Shown piece by piece: positions 16,904-26,160 of a stretch of 64,000 bases of DNA. The stretch is from Flavobacterium lipolyticum (GTDB lineage: Bacteria > Bacteroidota > Bacteroidia > Flavobacteriales > Flavobacteriaceae). Under the pieces are notes generated by a model, which saw nothing but the letters and a program-made list of their open reading frames with translations, did not search any database and was not told the DNA's origin. Position 1 is the stretch's first letter. Each line of letters opens with the position of its first letter. The stretch lies in assembly GCF_020905335.1 (NCBI RefSeq), contig NZ_JAJJMN010000001.1, forward strand, positions 3,472,001 to 3,536,000. The letters are read 5' to 3'. Position numbers and translations under genes: made by a program.

Positions 16904-16929
16904 ACTAGTAAAGTTATTTGATTACTAGT
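16904..16929. promoter_or_regulatory. Operator-like dyad upstream of the L,D-transpeptidase gene
   Basis: ACTAGTAA and TTACTAGT form a perfect 8-bp inverted repeat with a 10-bp spacer, 16-41 bp upstream of the start codon. It overlaps a possible -7 box (TAACTTTA on the minus strand), so it could be a repressor site. No candidate regulator is adjacent. Confidence 0.4.
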
Positions 16930-16983
16930 CAAATCGTTTATACAATTACCTGAATAGTTTGTTGGATTTTCATTTACAATTTT

Positions 16984-17925
16984 TCACTGTACCGAATTTA
17001 TAAATCCTGTAACATCTTTTGTCCATTGAATTTTATTTTTGATTAGATAATTTTCATGTCCGGTTGCTTTATAGATATTAATTCTTTTTTGACCTTTTAA
17101 ATTTTTATAAATCGCATTTATTTCTTCTCTGCTTACGCTTTTATCCTTTTCTCCGTAAAGCAATAAAACCGGACAGGAGATATTTTTTGCATATTCTGTC
17201 GGATTGTGGCTAAATCCCCAAAAGCCATTTTGTAAGCCGCCCCAAAACACTAATAAACCTGCCATTGGAAATGTGGGTGCATTCATCTTTTTAAATCTGG
17301 CACAGACAGTTTTGTACATTGAACCAAAGGGACATTCGATAATTATACCTTTGGGATTTATTTTATAATCCTTTATGCATTTCATTATTGAAACAGCTCC
17401 CATGGAAGTTCCAAATAAATAAATATTTTGTTCTCCTGTCTTGGTAACGTAGTCAAAACAAGTTTTTACCTGCTTAGCCTCATTAAAACCAATTGTAGTT
17501 TGATTTCCTTCAGAATTTCCACTTCCCATGAAATCAACAAGAACTGTATTGAATCCTAATTTGATAAATTCATTTGATCGTTCAATCATTGAGGATTTTT
17601 CTCCTCCATAACCATGAAAAAGTATAACAGTTCCTTTGGGTTCTTTATTTTTGATAAACCAGCATTCAATTTCCTTGTTGCTTTTAAGGTTTAAAATCTG
17701 ATATTTTTGGGTTGGAGCTTTCTTGTTTTTTGGTTTAGGATTATTGACTCCCAGGAATAGAGTTTTTGCTTTATCAATTAGAGATAATTTCTCGGGGCTT
17801 TTAGTTTTTACTGCGTTATTTTCTGTAAAATGAGTAAACTTATAGGCGTGAAAAATAGCAATACTATTCATAAGTATAAAAATGAATAGTATTATTCTTA
17901 AAATTTTATTCTTAAACAATTTCAT
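16984..17925 (-). CDS. Membrane-anchored alpha/beta hydrolase
   Basis: Serine hydrolase of about 313 residues with an N-terminal membrane helix (about 8-24, ILRIILFIFILMNSIAIF), so the catalytic domain should face the periplasm. The fold shows VILFHGYGG (oxyanion region), GTSMGAVS (nucleophile Ser), LLLYGEKDKSV (Asp) and TGHENY (His). I chose ATG 17925, one nucleotide after the upstream stop, over a TTG start at 17940 that would overlap the S41 gene. It is the last gene of a TPR-S41-hydrolase unit. The substrate is unknown. Confidence 0.85.
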   Translation of the reverse strand: MKLFKNKILRIILFIFILMNSIAIFHAYKFTHFTENNAVKTKSPEKLSLIDKAKTLFLGVNNPKPKNKKAPTQKYQILNLKSNKEIECWFIKNKEPKGTVILFHGYGGEKSSMIERSNEFIKLGFNTVLVDFMGSGNSEGNQTTIGFNEAKQVKTCFDYVTKTGEQNIYLFGTSMGAVSIMKCIKDYKINPKGIIIECPFGSMYKTVCARFKKMNAPTFPMAGLLVFWGGLQNGFWGFSHNPTEYAKNISCPVLLLYGEKDKSVSREEINAIYKNLKGQKRINIYKATGHENYLIKNKIQWTKDVTGFINSVQ

Positions 17926-17926
17926 T

Positions 17927-19420
17927 TTATTTCTGCTCAATTAATTTCAAAGTATATTCAAACTGAGTATCCTTATTTTGTATAAAATCGGGTATGTTTT
18001 GTTTGATCTCATGATCGGGAATGATGCCCCTGCCAAAAAGCTGACTGGGTTTCTTAGGGGCATCCTGTTCTAAGTTGACAATCGAAAATTGCGTTTTTAT
18101 TTTTGTATTAGGCAGTTCATATTCCACAGGTGTATGCCCGTTATGCCCGTAATAACCGCCCATTGTTTCTTCGCCGATAACTATAGCATTAGTATGGCCT
18201 GTAACTAAAGAAGCAAACAGTGATCCCGCAGATGCGATTCTGGGACTAATTAATAAATAAATCTGCCCTTGAAAGTTGTTTTTGTCGGGCTGTAATAAAC
18301 GATTGAATTTGGGATCCTGCAGGTATATTTTGCCTTTCAATTCCGGGTATTCTTCTTTAAGTTCCGCTTCAAATTCACTTAGTTCCTCCATTTGTTTTTT
18401 GGGCTCTGTTTCTTCGTAAACAAAATATTGGGGAAAAGGAATTTTTTGAAAATTGATAAATGCGGATGTGTTTTCCCGATACGGTTTTTGTGTCAGATAA
18501 GAAAAAGCGACAAGATCGTTGGGGTCACTTCCACCGCCATTACTTCGAACATCTACAATTAAATTTTTGATTTCAGGATGCAATGTGAGAAGCTGAAAAC
18601 AGCTGTCCAGATATTTTTTATAGACGATATGTTCTTTGTCTTCTGCATTCATGCCAATGGCAAAAGTAGGTATGGAAAGTAATGCTGTATGGGGTGTGCA
18701 TATCTTAAAAGTATATTTATTTTTGATTTTGCCGTAATACAGACTGTCTACAGGCAGAGAATGGCGGTTTTTAAAGTTTTCTTTTCTTGTCTCGTTCGAA
18801 ACAGCAAGAACTTTTTTGGATTGTTTTTGAGTCTGATCGGGGAGTGAATATTGGACCAGGAAATGCTCTTTGGGGCCGAATTCCAGTTCGAAATACCTTC
18901 CAAATGAAGCACTGATTCCGATTGATTTTCCCGAAATGTTATAACCGTCGGTCGTGTAATATTTGTAGAAACGAGAGATTATTTTCTCAATTTTAATACC
19001 GTTTATTTTATGAATTTGTGACCCTACAGGAATTTCAGTATTCTTAAAATTGATAATTACTTTATCGCCAATTAGTTTAACAGGGTACGGAAAGAAAACT
19101 TTTCCTGAGGTGTATTTGTTTTGAAAATCATCAGGAAGAGTGGTGTTATTGTGTACGCTGCCTTCAAAGTCAGTGATTTTGAGGATTATTTTATAGAAAT
19201 TCAGTAGCGATTTAGGCTTTTTTAATTCTGAAAACGCCCAGGAATAAATACTGTCTATTTGTTTCTTTGTACGGTACTTATAAACCCCTGAATTGGCTTT
19301 TTCTCTAATTTCCTTAAAAGTGGATAAATCCTGTTTTAGTTTTGCAGCAGGCCATTTTTCATTTTGTGAAAAGAGAAGAAACGGAAAAAACAGAAAAAGT
19401 AATGTTTTAAATTTTGACAT
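17927..19420 (-). CDS. Secreted S41-family (C-terminal processing) peptidase
   Basis: A 497-residue protein with signal peptide (MSKFKTLLFLFFPFLLFSQ). The catalytic S41 domain occupies roughly 230-470: ALLSIPTFAIGM, NLIVDVRSNGGGSDPND, then IASAGSLFASLVTGHTNAIVIGEETMGG, which holds the serine of the Ser-Lys type site. The N-terminal part resembles the helical/PDZ-like region of S41 relatives (VGSQIHKINGIKIEKII). Periplasmic protein turnover or processing is likely. It sits between a TPR gene (35 nt upstream) and a hydrolase (1 nt downstream) on the same strand. Confidence 0.88.
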   Translation of the reverse strand: MSKFKTLLFLFFPFLLFSQNEKWPAAKLKQDLSTFKEIREKANSGVYKYRTKKQIDSIYSWAFSELKKPKSLLNFYKIILKITDFEGSVHNNTTLPDDFQNKYTSGKVFFPYPVKLIGDKVIINFKNTEIPVGSQIHKINGIKIEKIISRFYKYYTTDGYNISGKSIGISASFGRYFELEFGPKEHFLVQYSLPDQTQKQSKKVLAVSNETRKENFKNRHSLPVDSLYYGKIKNKYTFKICTPHTALLSIPTFAIGMNAEDKEHIVYKKYLDSCFQLLTLHPEIKNLIVDVRSNGGGSDPNDLVAFSYLTQKPYRENTSAFINFQKIPFPQYFVYEETEPKKQMEELSEFEAELKEEYPELKGKIYLQDPKFNRLLQPDKNNFQGQIYLLISPRIASAGSLFASLVTGHTNAIVIGEETMGGYYGHNGHTPVEYELPNTKIKTQFSIVNLEQDAPKKPSQLFGRGIIPDHEIKQNIPDFIQNKDTQFEYTLKLIEQK

Positions 19421-19455
19421 TTCAAGGGCTTTAGGATCTAAGTACTGATTTTTGA

Positions 19456-20913
19456 CTAGTTAATTTTGTCTTGTAACAAACTAAATTCTTTATCCGAATA
19501 TTTTAATTCAGTTGCTATTTTTTTTAGTTTTTCTTTATTTACTTTTCCTAAAGGAGAATAATAAACATAGTGTCCAAATCCTGCCAATTGACTAAGGGCA
19601 TCATTGTTGTCTTCTTTTGCGAGCAAAGGTTTTACTGTTATAAGGATTTCTGTTATGCCTTTGTCTTCATTAAACTGAATCATTTTTTCCGGTAAATTTG
19701 GCGGAATTAATGTCACTGGCATATTGGCAATATAGGATAGATACTTTTTCATAAGTTTCCATGAATTTTCATCTTTTACTGCTGCCATAATATCGGCCAA
19801 ATTAGTAATTGTACAGGTAGAGACGTTACTTTGAAAAAGTTTATTAACTTTTTCTATAGAAGGCTTTCCGATATTTTTTAATATTTCGGTTGCTTTTTCT
19901 TCAACACCGTTTCCATGATTTGCATGTAGTTTTAAAATCATCAAACAGACGTCTATTGTATATTGCTGTTTGTTTTGGCTTGAGATTTCTTGAAGTTTTT
20001 TTAATTTTTTACCGGGTTTGTTTTTATCTGTCCCAAAAAACTGAAGCAATTCGAAGTTTTCTTTGCTGTATTCCAGATCTGAATCAGCAGGAGTGTTTCT
20101 GTAGAAAGTACTTTTATTAGTTAATTCTGATGCTGTTACTTTATCATTTTTGGAATTATAGATTTCAGCTAGTTTATCATAAATTGCAGCTTCTTTAGGA
20201 TTGTCTACCAGTATTTTATTGAATTCTGTTTCGGCACTGTTATAATCTTTTAGTGCAATATAATTGTCAGCTATATTGAATAGAGCAGCGTTTTTATATT
20301 TTTCATCATTCAAAAGCGCTTTGAACGTTTCATTTGATTTGTCGTAATTGGTTAAAAGTTGTTGAATTTTAGCTGCATAATAAATTTCTTCGCTTCGGTT
20401 ATATGTTTTGATCAGATATTCTAGATCAATAAGAGCAGATTTTAGGTTTTCTTCTTTAAATTGATCTTCGTCATATTGGAGAGAATCGGCTTTAAAAACG
20501 GAATTTCCATCGATATTTCGTTGTCTGGTACCTAGTTTTGCCATTTCCAGACTCATTTCAGATTTTCTTTTTATTAATTCTGGAACACTTCCAAATTTCG
20601 CAATTCCTTTTTCAATAATGTCAATTCCTTCAAGCCATTGTCCATTTCGAAACAAAGAATATCCATAAATTTCAAAGGTTCCAAAACAATCATTTTTGGT
20701 TTCATAAAGTTTTTTAGAAAGGACTACAGCATTTGTGCTATTGTTTTCTTCAAGCTTTCTTAAAATGTTTTTTTGTTCTTTCTTAGCGGCTTCGTCGCAC
20801 AAGTTAAAATTATCAGATTTTAATTTTTCGTACTCAAAAACATTTCGTTGAAGTTTTTGTGAGAAGGAGTAAAGGGTGAGGCTTAAAAAAAGGAGTAAAA
20901 ATTTTAGTTTCAT
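19456..20913 (-). CDS. Secreted tetratricopeptide-repeat protein
   Basis: A 485-residue protein with signal peptide (MKLKFLLLFLSLTLYSFSQ). Helical repeats with TPR spacing are clear in the middle, for example AALFNIADNYIALKDYNSAETEFNKILVDNPKEAAIYDKLAEIYNSKND in the 200-260 region; flanking parts are helical but diverged. It is probably a periplasmic scaffold. It is the first gene of a unit with the S41 peptidase and the alpha/beta hydrolase, which suggests shared work in envelope protein or peptide handling. No specific family is recognised. Confidence 0.75.
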   Translation of the reverse strand: MKLKFLLLFLSLTLYSFSQKLQRNVFEYEKLKSDNFNLCDEAAKKEQKNILRKLEENNSTNAVVLSKKLYETKNDCFGTFEIYGYSLFRNGQWLEGIDIIEKGIAKFGSVPELIKRKSEMSLEMAKLGTRQRNIDGNSVFKADSLQYDEDQFKEENLKSALIDLEYLIKTYNRSEEIYYAAKIQQLLTNYDKSNETFKALLNDEKYKNAALFNIADNYIALKDYNSAETEFNKILVDNPKEAAIYDKLAEIYNSKNDKVTASELTNKSTFYRNTPADSDLEYSKENFELLQFFGTDKNKPGKKLKKLQEISSQNKQQYTIDVCLMILKLHANHGNGVEEKATEILKNIGKPSIEKVNKLFQSNVSTCTITNLADIMAAVKDENSWKLMKKYLSYIANMPVTLIPPNLPEKMIQFNEDKGITEILITVKPLLAKEDNNDALSQLAGFGHYVYYSPLGKVNKEKLKKIATELKYSDKEFSLLQDKIN

Positions 20914-21007
20914 TTTCCGGTATTTTGGTTTTATTAGACTGAAATTTAGCTATATTTTTTAAAAGAAAAACTTAATTCCAGTCTAAAAATAATAAAAAAT
21001 CCCTTAT

Positions 21008-21592
21008 TTAAATCAAACCTTTTATTTTGGCATGCTGTAACAATAAAATCGTTTTTGCATCTGTAATTTCACCCGATTGAATCATGGCATAAGCCTGATC
21101 AAAGGTGTATTCCAAAACCTCTATATTTTCTTGTTCTGCGTCTAATCCGCCGCCGTTGTTTACTTTCATGGTCTCGTCATATTCTCCGATAAATAGATAT
21201 AAAATTTCGGTTACAGATCCTGGTGACATGTAGGTTTCGATTACTTTTTCTACTTTCTGCAGACGATACCCGGTTTCTTCTTCGGTTTCGCGAATAATAG
21301 CCTGCTCCGGATGATCCTGATCTAAAAGTCCTGCGCAAACTTCAATCATCATTCCGCTTTTATTGCCGTTGAGATAGGTCGGCAGACGAAATTGTCGCGT
21401 CAGGATAACGGTTTTCTTAGAGGTGTTGTACAATAAAATGGCAGCTCCATTTCCGCGGTCATACACTTCACGAATGTGAGATTCTATTTTGCCGTCTTTC
21501 ATTTCATAATCAAAAGTTACTTTGTTCAGCAAGTACCAATTGTCTGATAATAATTGGGTTTCGGTAACTTTAATTTTTGGATTTTTCATCAT
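21008..21592 (-). CDS. nudK: Nudix hydrolase, GDP-mannose pyrophosphatase NudK type
   Basis: Hydrolyses GDP-mannose or related nucleoside diphosphate sugars to NMP and sugar phosphate; cytoplasmic, metal dependent. The 194-residue protein matches E. coli NudK along its length: EVYDRGNGAAILLYN, TRQFRLPTYLNGN, and the Nudix helix GLLDQDHPEQAIIRETEEETGY, followed by YMSPGSVTEILYLFIGEY. One early Nudix glutamate position is His (GLLDQDH), as far as I can align it; the REtEEEtG core is intact. Two adjacent ATG codons leave the start uncertain by one residue. Confidence 0.87.
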   Translation of the reverse strand: MMKNPKIKVTETQLLSDNWYLLNKVTFDYEMKDGKIESHIREVYDRGNGAAILLYNTSKKTVILTRQFRLPTYLNGNKSGMMIEVCAGLLDQDHPEQAIIRETEEETGYRLQKVEKVIETYMSPGSVTEILYLFIGEYDETMKVNNGGGLDAEQENIEVLEYTFDQAYAMIQSGEITDAKTILLLQHAKIKGLI

Positions 21593-21608
21593 TAGAAATG
21601 TTTGGTGT

Positions 21609-21637
21609 AAAAAAAACGCTCTGATTATCAGAGCGTT
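21609..21637 (-). terminator. Intrinsic terminator of purA
   Basis: Perfect palindrome ACGCTCTGAT/ATCAGAGCGT followed on the minus strand by eight T residues, located between the purA stop (21646) and the nudK-like start (21592). NudK must therefore be read from its own promoter or by read-through. Confidence 0.9.
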
Positions 21638-21645
21638 TAGAGGTG

Positions 21646-22917
21646 TTATTTTGTTATTGTTTGCTTTCTGTCTGGTCCAACCGATACAATTTTGATCGGT
21701 ACTCCAACTTCTGCTTCAATAAACTCAATATATTCTTTTAGCTCAACCGGTAATTGATCGTAAGTCGTCATTCCTGTTAAATCAGCTTGCCATCCTTTAA
21801 ACTCTTTATAAACAGGAGTTACGTTTTCAGGCTCGATGTTGTAAGGAAAGTGAGAGATGTTTTCACCTTTATAATTGTATGCAGTACAAACTTTTAACGT
21901 TTCAAATCCAGAAAGTACGTCACCTTTCATCATCATTAACTGAGTAACCCCATTTACCTGAACAGCATATTTTAAAGCTACTAAATCTAACCATCCACAA
22001 CGTCTTTGTCTTCCTGTAACGGATCCAAATTCGTTACCCACTTTTGCCATTGTTGCACCTACTTCATCAAAAAGTTCAGTAGGGAATGGACCGCTACCTA
22101 CACGTGTAACGTAAGCTTTGAAAATTCCATATACTTCTTTGATTTTGTTCGGAGCAATTCCTAAACCGGTACAAGCCCCGGCAGCTGTAGTGTTTGAAGA
22201 AGTTACAAATGGATAAGTTCCAAAATCAACATCTAATAAAGAACCCTGAGCTCCTTCACATAAGATTGATTTACCTGCTTTTTGAGCCTGGTACATGTAT
22301 TCTTCACTATCAATAAAATCTAATTTCTTTAATTCTTCGATCGCTTCAAAAAACTCTTTTTCAAGTTCAGCCAAATTGTATTGAATAGCAACATCATAAA
22401 AAGCAATCATGGCTTCGTGCTTGTCAGCCAATGCTCTGTAACGCTCTTTAAAGTCTTCCAGTTCAATATCTCCAACACGCAATCCGTTTCTTCCGGTTTT
22501 GTCCATGTAAGTTGGCCCAATTCCTTTAAGAGTAGATCCGATTTTTGCTTTTCCTTTAGATGCTTCAGAAGCTGCATCTAATAAGCGGTGAGTTGGTAAA
22601 ATTAAATGTGCTTTTCTTGAAATGATCAGTTTGCTTTTGATATCAAGGTTAAATTTCTCTAAACCTTCGATTTCTTTTTGAAAAACCACCGGGTCTATTA
22701 CAACACCATTACCAATGATGTTTACTGATTTTTTATGAAAAATTCCGGAAGGAATGGTTCTAAGTACGTGTTTAATTCCGTCAAATTCTAATGTATGTCC
22801 TGCGTTTGGTCCTCCTTGAAAACGTGCAATAATATCATAATTTGAGGTAAGTACATCAACAATTTTTCCTTTACCTTCATCTCCCCATTGTAATCCTAGT
22901 AATAAATCTACGGTCAT
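21646..22917 (-). CDS. purA: Adenylosuccinate synthetase
   Basis: Joins IMP and aspartate using GTP, the first committed step to AMP. The 423-residue protein opens DLLLGLQWGDEGKGKIVD (GTP-binding and catalytic Asp region), then FQGGPNAGHTLEF, GIGPTYMDKTGR, SILCEGAQGSLLDVDFGTYPFVTSSNT, VTGRQRRCGWLDLVALK and VGVPIKIVSVGPDR. Everything fits the family. The Fur-family gene lies 95 bp upstream on the same strand; a terminator follows. Confidence 0.98.
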   Translation of the reverse strand: MTVDLLLGLQWGDEGKGKIVDVLTSNYDIIARFQGGPNAGHTLEFDGIKHVLRTIPSGIFHKKSVNIIGNGVVIDPVVFQKEIEGLEKFNLDIKSKLIISRKAHLILPTHRLLDAASEASKGKAKIGSTLKGIGPTYMDKTGRNGLRVGDIELEDFKERYRALADKHEAMIAFYDVAIQYNLAELEKEFFEAIEELKKLDFIDSEEYMYQAQKAGKSILCEGAQGSLLDVDFGTYPFVTSSNTTAAGACTGLGIAPNKIKEVYGIFKAYVTRVGSGPFPTELFDEVGATMAKVGNEFGSVTGRQRRCGWLDLVALKYAVQVNGVTQLMMMKGDVLSGFETLKVCTAYNYKGENISHFPYNIEPENVTPVYKEFKGWQADLTGMTTYDQLPVELKEYIEFIEAEVGVPIKIVSVGPDRKQTITK

Positions 22918-23012
22918 TCTCTTTTTAATTTGCGTTGAGGCAATTCCTGTTGCCCCACTGATTAATGTAGTTAATTTTCTTTTTTATATTTTCTGAATAA
23001 GACCCTTCGGAA

Positions 23013-23471
23013 TTATTGTTTTTGCTTTTTGTTTCCGTAGAAATACAACGAATGATTTGTGATTTCAATGTCAAATATTTCTTCGATTGTTTTTTTGATG
23101 GTCTGAATTCTTGGATCGCAAAATTCAATTACCTCACCAGAATCCGTCATGATAATATGATCATGCTGTTTATCAAAATATGATTTTTCGTAGTAAGCCT
23201 GATTTTGTCCAAATTGATGTTTTCTAACCAAAGCGCAGTCTAACAAAAGCTCAATCGTGTTGTACAATGTAGCTCTACTCACACGATAGTTCTTGTTTTT
23301 CATTTTGATGTATAGGTTCTCTATGTCAAAATGCTCTTCGCTATCGTAAATTTCCTGAAGTATAGCATAACGCTCAGGAGTTTTGCGATGCCCTTTTTGC
23401 TCAAGATACAGTGTAAAAACATTTTTTACAATTTCTTGATTTCTAGTGTTGTCAGTTGAAATGAGTGTCAT
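23013..23471 (-). CDS. Fur-family transcriptional regulator
   Basis: Winged-helix regulator of metal or oxidative stress genes. The start is ATG 23471 ([15 protein letters not shown]); a TTG nine bases upstream is less likely. The DNA-binding half shows [56 protein letters not shown]. The regulatory half has [15 protein letters not shown], the position where Fur normally has CxxC for structural zinc; both cysteines are replaced, and the C-terminal cysteines are absent too. Metal sensing is therefore probably by His/Asp/Glu sites only. A TATCTTTG box lies so close to the start codon that the mRNA may be nearly leaderless. Confidence 0.88.
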   Translation of the reverse strand: MTLISTDNTRNQEIVKNVFTLYLEQKGHRKTPERYAILQEIYDSEEHFDIENLYIKMKNKNYRVSRATLYNTIELLLDCALVRKHQFGQNQAYYEKSYFDKQHDHIIMTDSGEVIEFCDPRIQTIKKTIEEIFDIEITNHSLYFYGNKKQKQ

Positions 23472-23478
23472 ATCCGGC

Positions 23479-23486
23479 AAAGATAA
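23479..23486 (-). promoter_or_regulatory. -7 box immediately before the Fur-family start codon
   Basis: On the minus strand TATCTTTG (TAnnTTTG) ends seven bases before the ATG at 23471. With a start site a few bases downstream of the box, the transcript would begin almost at the start codon. No clear -33 TTTG is seen. Confidence 0.4.
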
Positions 23487-23574
23487 TTTTTTATTTTTAA
23501 TGAATAAAAGTTTCGGGTTTAAAGTTTAGTTATAAAACCCTTATAGATAGGTTAAAAAAGTTATGCGTTGTGAG

Positions 23575-23680
23575 TTTCAGGTTTCAGGTTTTAAGTTTTA
23601 AGTTTTAGGTTTTAAGTTTCAGAATTTAATATCCAGAACTCATAACCTGAAACTTGAAACAACAAACTATAAACTATTAA
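23575..23680 (-). repeat. Iterated GTTTCAGG words with complementary arm, between relA/spoT and the Fur gene
   Basis: Plus strand: GTTTCAGGTTTCAGG followed by TTTTAAG words, a short spacer, then AACCTGAAACTTGAAAC, which is complementary to the first words. On the minus strand it begins soon after the relA/spoT stop (23687). It can fold into a hairpin and resembles the arrays at 12516 and 34477. Confidence 0.75.
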
Positions 23681-23686
23681 CAATTT

Positions 23687-25909
23687 TTAAGTTCTGTACT
23701 CTCTTGTTACTTTATCAACTCCGTCAATTTTTTTAATGGCATTGATCATTTTCTTCAAAATGGTATTGTTCTGTACGATGACAGCAATTTGTCCGTGAAA
23801 AATTCCGGCATCAGTGCTTAACGAAATGCTCTGGATGTTTACACTCATGTTGTTCGAAATGACTCTGGTCAATTGATTGGTAAGTCCTAAAACGTCCATT
23901 CCTGTTATGTTGATAATGGCTTTGAATTCTTCCTGAGAAGAGTCAATCCATTTGGCACTCATAATACGGTAAGCATAATTGGACTGCATGCCAATCGCAT
24001 TCGGACAGTCTTTTTTATGAACTTTGATTCCTTCATTGATGGTCACAAATCCAAAAACATCATCTCCCGGAATCGGGTTACAGCATGGGGAGAGTTTGTA
24101 ATCGAGTTTGTCATGCTCTGTTCCAAAAACCAGCATGTCGTAGTTACTGCTGATGATTGGTTTGTGAATGTCTTCTGAAGCGGTGTTGTCCTTGTTTCGC
24201 TTAATTTTATTTTTGAAGAAATTGATAAACGTATTGCTTTTTTGCGCCGCATAATCTTTTAATTGCTGATTTTCGATCGCACCAATTCCCACTCTGTAAA
24301 ATAAATCTAAACTGGTTTTAAGTTTGAAAAAGTTAACCAATTCATTGATAACTTGTTCGTTAATAGTGATTTTAAGATGTTTTAATTTTCGGGTAAGGAG
24401 TTCTTTTCCTTCTTCGGCGATTTTTTTGGTGTTCTCGTTCAGAACATTTTTAATTTTAGTTTTCGCGCGCGAAGTTGTTACGTATTCCAACCAGTTTACA
24501 GTTGGTTTTTGATTGGCAGAGGTTATAACTTCAACCTGATCGCCACTTTTTAACTCGTGATTCAAGGGTACTAATCGCCCATTGACACGTGTTCCTCGGG
24601 TTTTAATTCCAATTTCGGAGTGAATGCTAAAAGCAAAATCAAGCGATGTAGCTCCTTTTGGAAGTGATTTGATTTCTCCTTTTGGTGTAAAGACAAAGAT
24701 TTCTTTAGAATATAAATTCATTTTGAAATCTTCAACAAAATCTACAGCATTGGTTTCCTGATTCTCGAGTGCTTCACGGAGTAAATTCAGCCATACGTCC
24801 AGACCGCTTTCTTCGGTTGCGCCATTTTTGTATTTGTAATGTGCGGCATATCCTTTTTCGGCAATTTCATCCATACGTTCGCTTCGAACCTGAACTTCAA
24901 CCCAACGGCCTTTTGGCCCCATAACCGTAATGTGAAGGGCTTCGTAACCGGTTGATTTTGGAGAGGAAATCCAGTCACGCAAGCGACTCGGGCTCGGTCT
25001 GTAATGATCTGTAACGATGGAATAGATTTTCCAGGCTACGAATTTTTCATCATGCTGATCTGATTTGTACACAATTCTTAAGGCGAATTTATCGTACACT
25101 TCGTCAAAACTTACATTTTGAGCACGCATTTTTCGACGAATGGAGTAAATAGATTTTGGACGTCCCTTAATGACATAATCGACACCTTCACTGTCTAAAG
25201 ATTTCTTTAAGACATCTGAAATGTCTTTGATATAAGCGTCTTGTTCTTCTTTTGTCTCTCTGATTTTGCTTACAATGTCGTTGTAAACATTTGGTTCTGT
25301 ATATTTCAGACCTAAATCTTCCAGTTTGGTTTTGATATTGTACAATCCCAAACGGTGGGCAAGAGGGGCATAAATATAAAGTGTTTCTGAGGCGATTTTA
25401 GTTTGTTTGTATTCCGCCATCGAATCCATAGTTTGCATATTGTGCAAACGATCGGCCAGTTTGATCAGAATAACACGTACGTCATCGTTCAGTGTCAGGA
25501 TCATTTTTCGGAAATTTTCAGCCTGCATGGAGGCATTCAAATCTCTCTGAACCAATGATATTTTGGTTAAACCTTCTACCAATTGTGCAACTTTCGGATT
25601 GAACAAACGTTCAATATCTTCTACTGTCAAAGGAGTATCTTCAACAACATCATGCAAAAGGGCCGCAGCGATAGAGGTCGCTCCCAAACCAATTTCGGAG
25701 GCAACAATTTTCGCAACTGCAATAGGATGAAAGATATACGCTTCTCCGGATTTACGTCTTTGTTCTTTATGCGCATCAACTGCAACATCAAATGCTTTAC
25801 GGATAAGTTTTTTGTCGGCGGGACTTAAAGTCTGATAACTGATTCGAAGTAACTCTTTATACTCTTGTGCAATTGCTTTATTTTCTTTTTCAATATCTAT
25901 TTCTATCAT
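23687..25909 (-). CDS. Bifunctional (p)ppGpp synthetase/hydrolase
   Basis: RelA/SpoT homologue (long RSH) that makes and degrades the alarmone (p)ppGpp. Start chosen at ATG 25909 (MIEIDIEKENKAIAQEY), five codons inside the longest frame. The HD hydrolase domain is intact (YIFHPIAVAKI, LLHDVVEDT, IKLADRLHNMQT). The synthetase domain has GRPKSIYSIRRKM, DKFALRIVY and STGYEALHITVMGPKGRWVEVQVRS, with RLRD at the position of the RxKD motif of bifunctional enzymes. A TGS domain (EIFVFTPKGEIKSLPKGATSLDFAF), a zinc-finger/helical region (SPCCNPIPGDDV) and a C-terminal ACT domain follow. About 740 residues, as expected. Confidence 0.95.
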   Translation of the reverse strand: MIEIDIEKENKAIAQEYKELLRISYQTLSPADKKLIRKAFDVAVDAHKEQRRKSGEAYIFHPIAVAKIVASEIGLGATSIAAALLHDVVEDTPLTVEDIERLFNPKVAQLVEGLTKISLVQRDLNASMQAENFRKMILTLNDDVRVILIKLADRLHNMQTMDSMAEYKQTKIASETLYIYAPLAHRLGLYNIKTKLEDLGLKYTEPNVYNDIVSKIRETKEEQDAYIKDISDVLKKSLDSEGVDYVIKGRPKSIYSIRRKMRAQNVSFDEVYDKFALRIVYKSDQHDEKFVAWKIYSIVTDHYRPSPSRLRDWISSPKSTGYEALHITVMGPKGRWVEVQVRSERMDEIAEKGYAAHYKYKNGATEESGLDVWLNLLREALENQETNAVDFVEDFKMNLYSKEIFVFTPKGEIKSLPKGATSLDFAFSIHSEIGIKTRGTRVNGRLVPLNHELKSGDQVEVITSANQKPTVNWLEYVTTSRAKTKIKNVLNENTKKIAEEGKELLTRKLKHLKITINEQVINELVNFFKLKTSLDLFYRVGIGAIENQQLKDYAAQKSNTFINFFKNKIKRNKDNTASEDIHKPIISSNYDMLVFGTEHDKLDYKLSPCCNPIPGDDVFGFVTINEGIKVHKKDCPNAIGMQSNYAYRIMSAKWIDSSQEEFKAIINITGMDVLGLTNQLTRVISNNMSVNIQSISLSTDAGIFHGQIAVIVQNNTILKKMINAIKKIDGVDKVTREYRT

Positions 25910-25994
25910 AACGGCATAGTTCAAGTACTAAAAATAAGAATAAGTTTGAATATACGCAAGGGAATGGAAGGTTGATTTTAGAATGAAATTATTT

Positions 25995-26160
25995 TGTTTC
26001 AAGTTTTAAGTTTCAAGTTTTTGAGCACTGCTTTCAGTCTCAGTTTTCAGTCCCAGTTTTCACTTTTAAATCGGGTTGGGTGTGAAAAAAGGTTGAAAGA
26101 GATACTGTTTAGCAGGTGCAACTGTAAACTGCGACTGCAAACTGCGACTGCAAACTAAAA
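25995..26160 (-). repeat. Iterated CAGTCGCAGTTT words after the beta-lactamase-like gene
   Basis: On the minus strand, directly after the stop at 26163, AGTTTGCAGTCGCAG is iterated three times. A spacer follows, then AAAACTGGGACTGAAAACTG and GAGACTG words, which are complementary to the first arm, and finally CTTGAAACTTAAAACTTG words. The grammar is the same as 1013-1290 and 34477-34722: stop codon, word arm, complementary arm. Confidence 0.8.
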
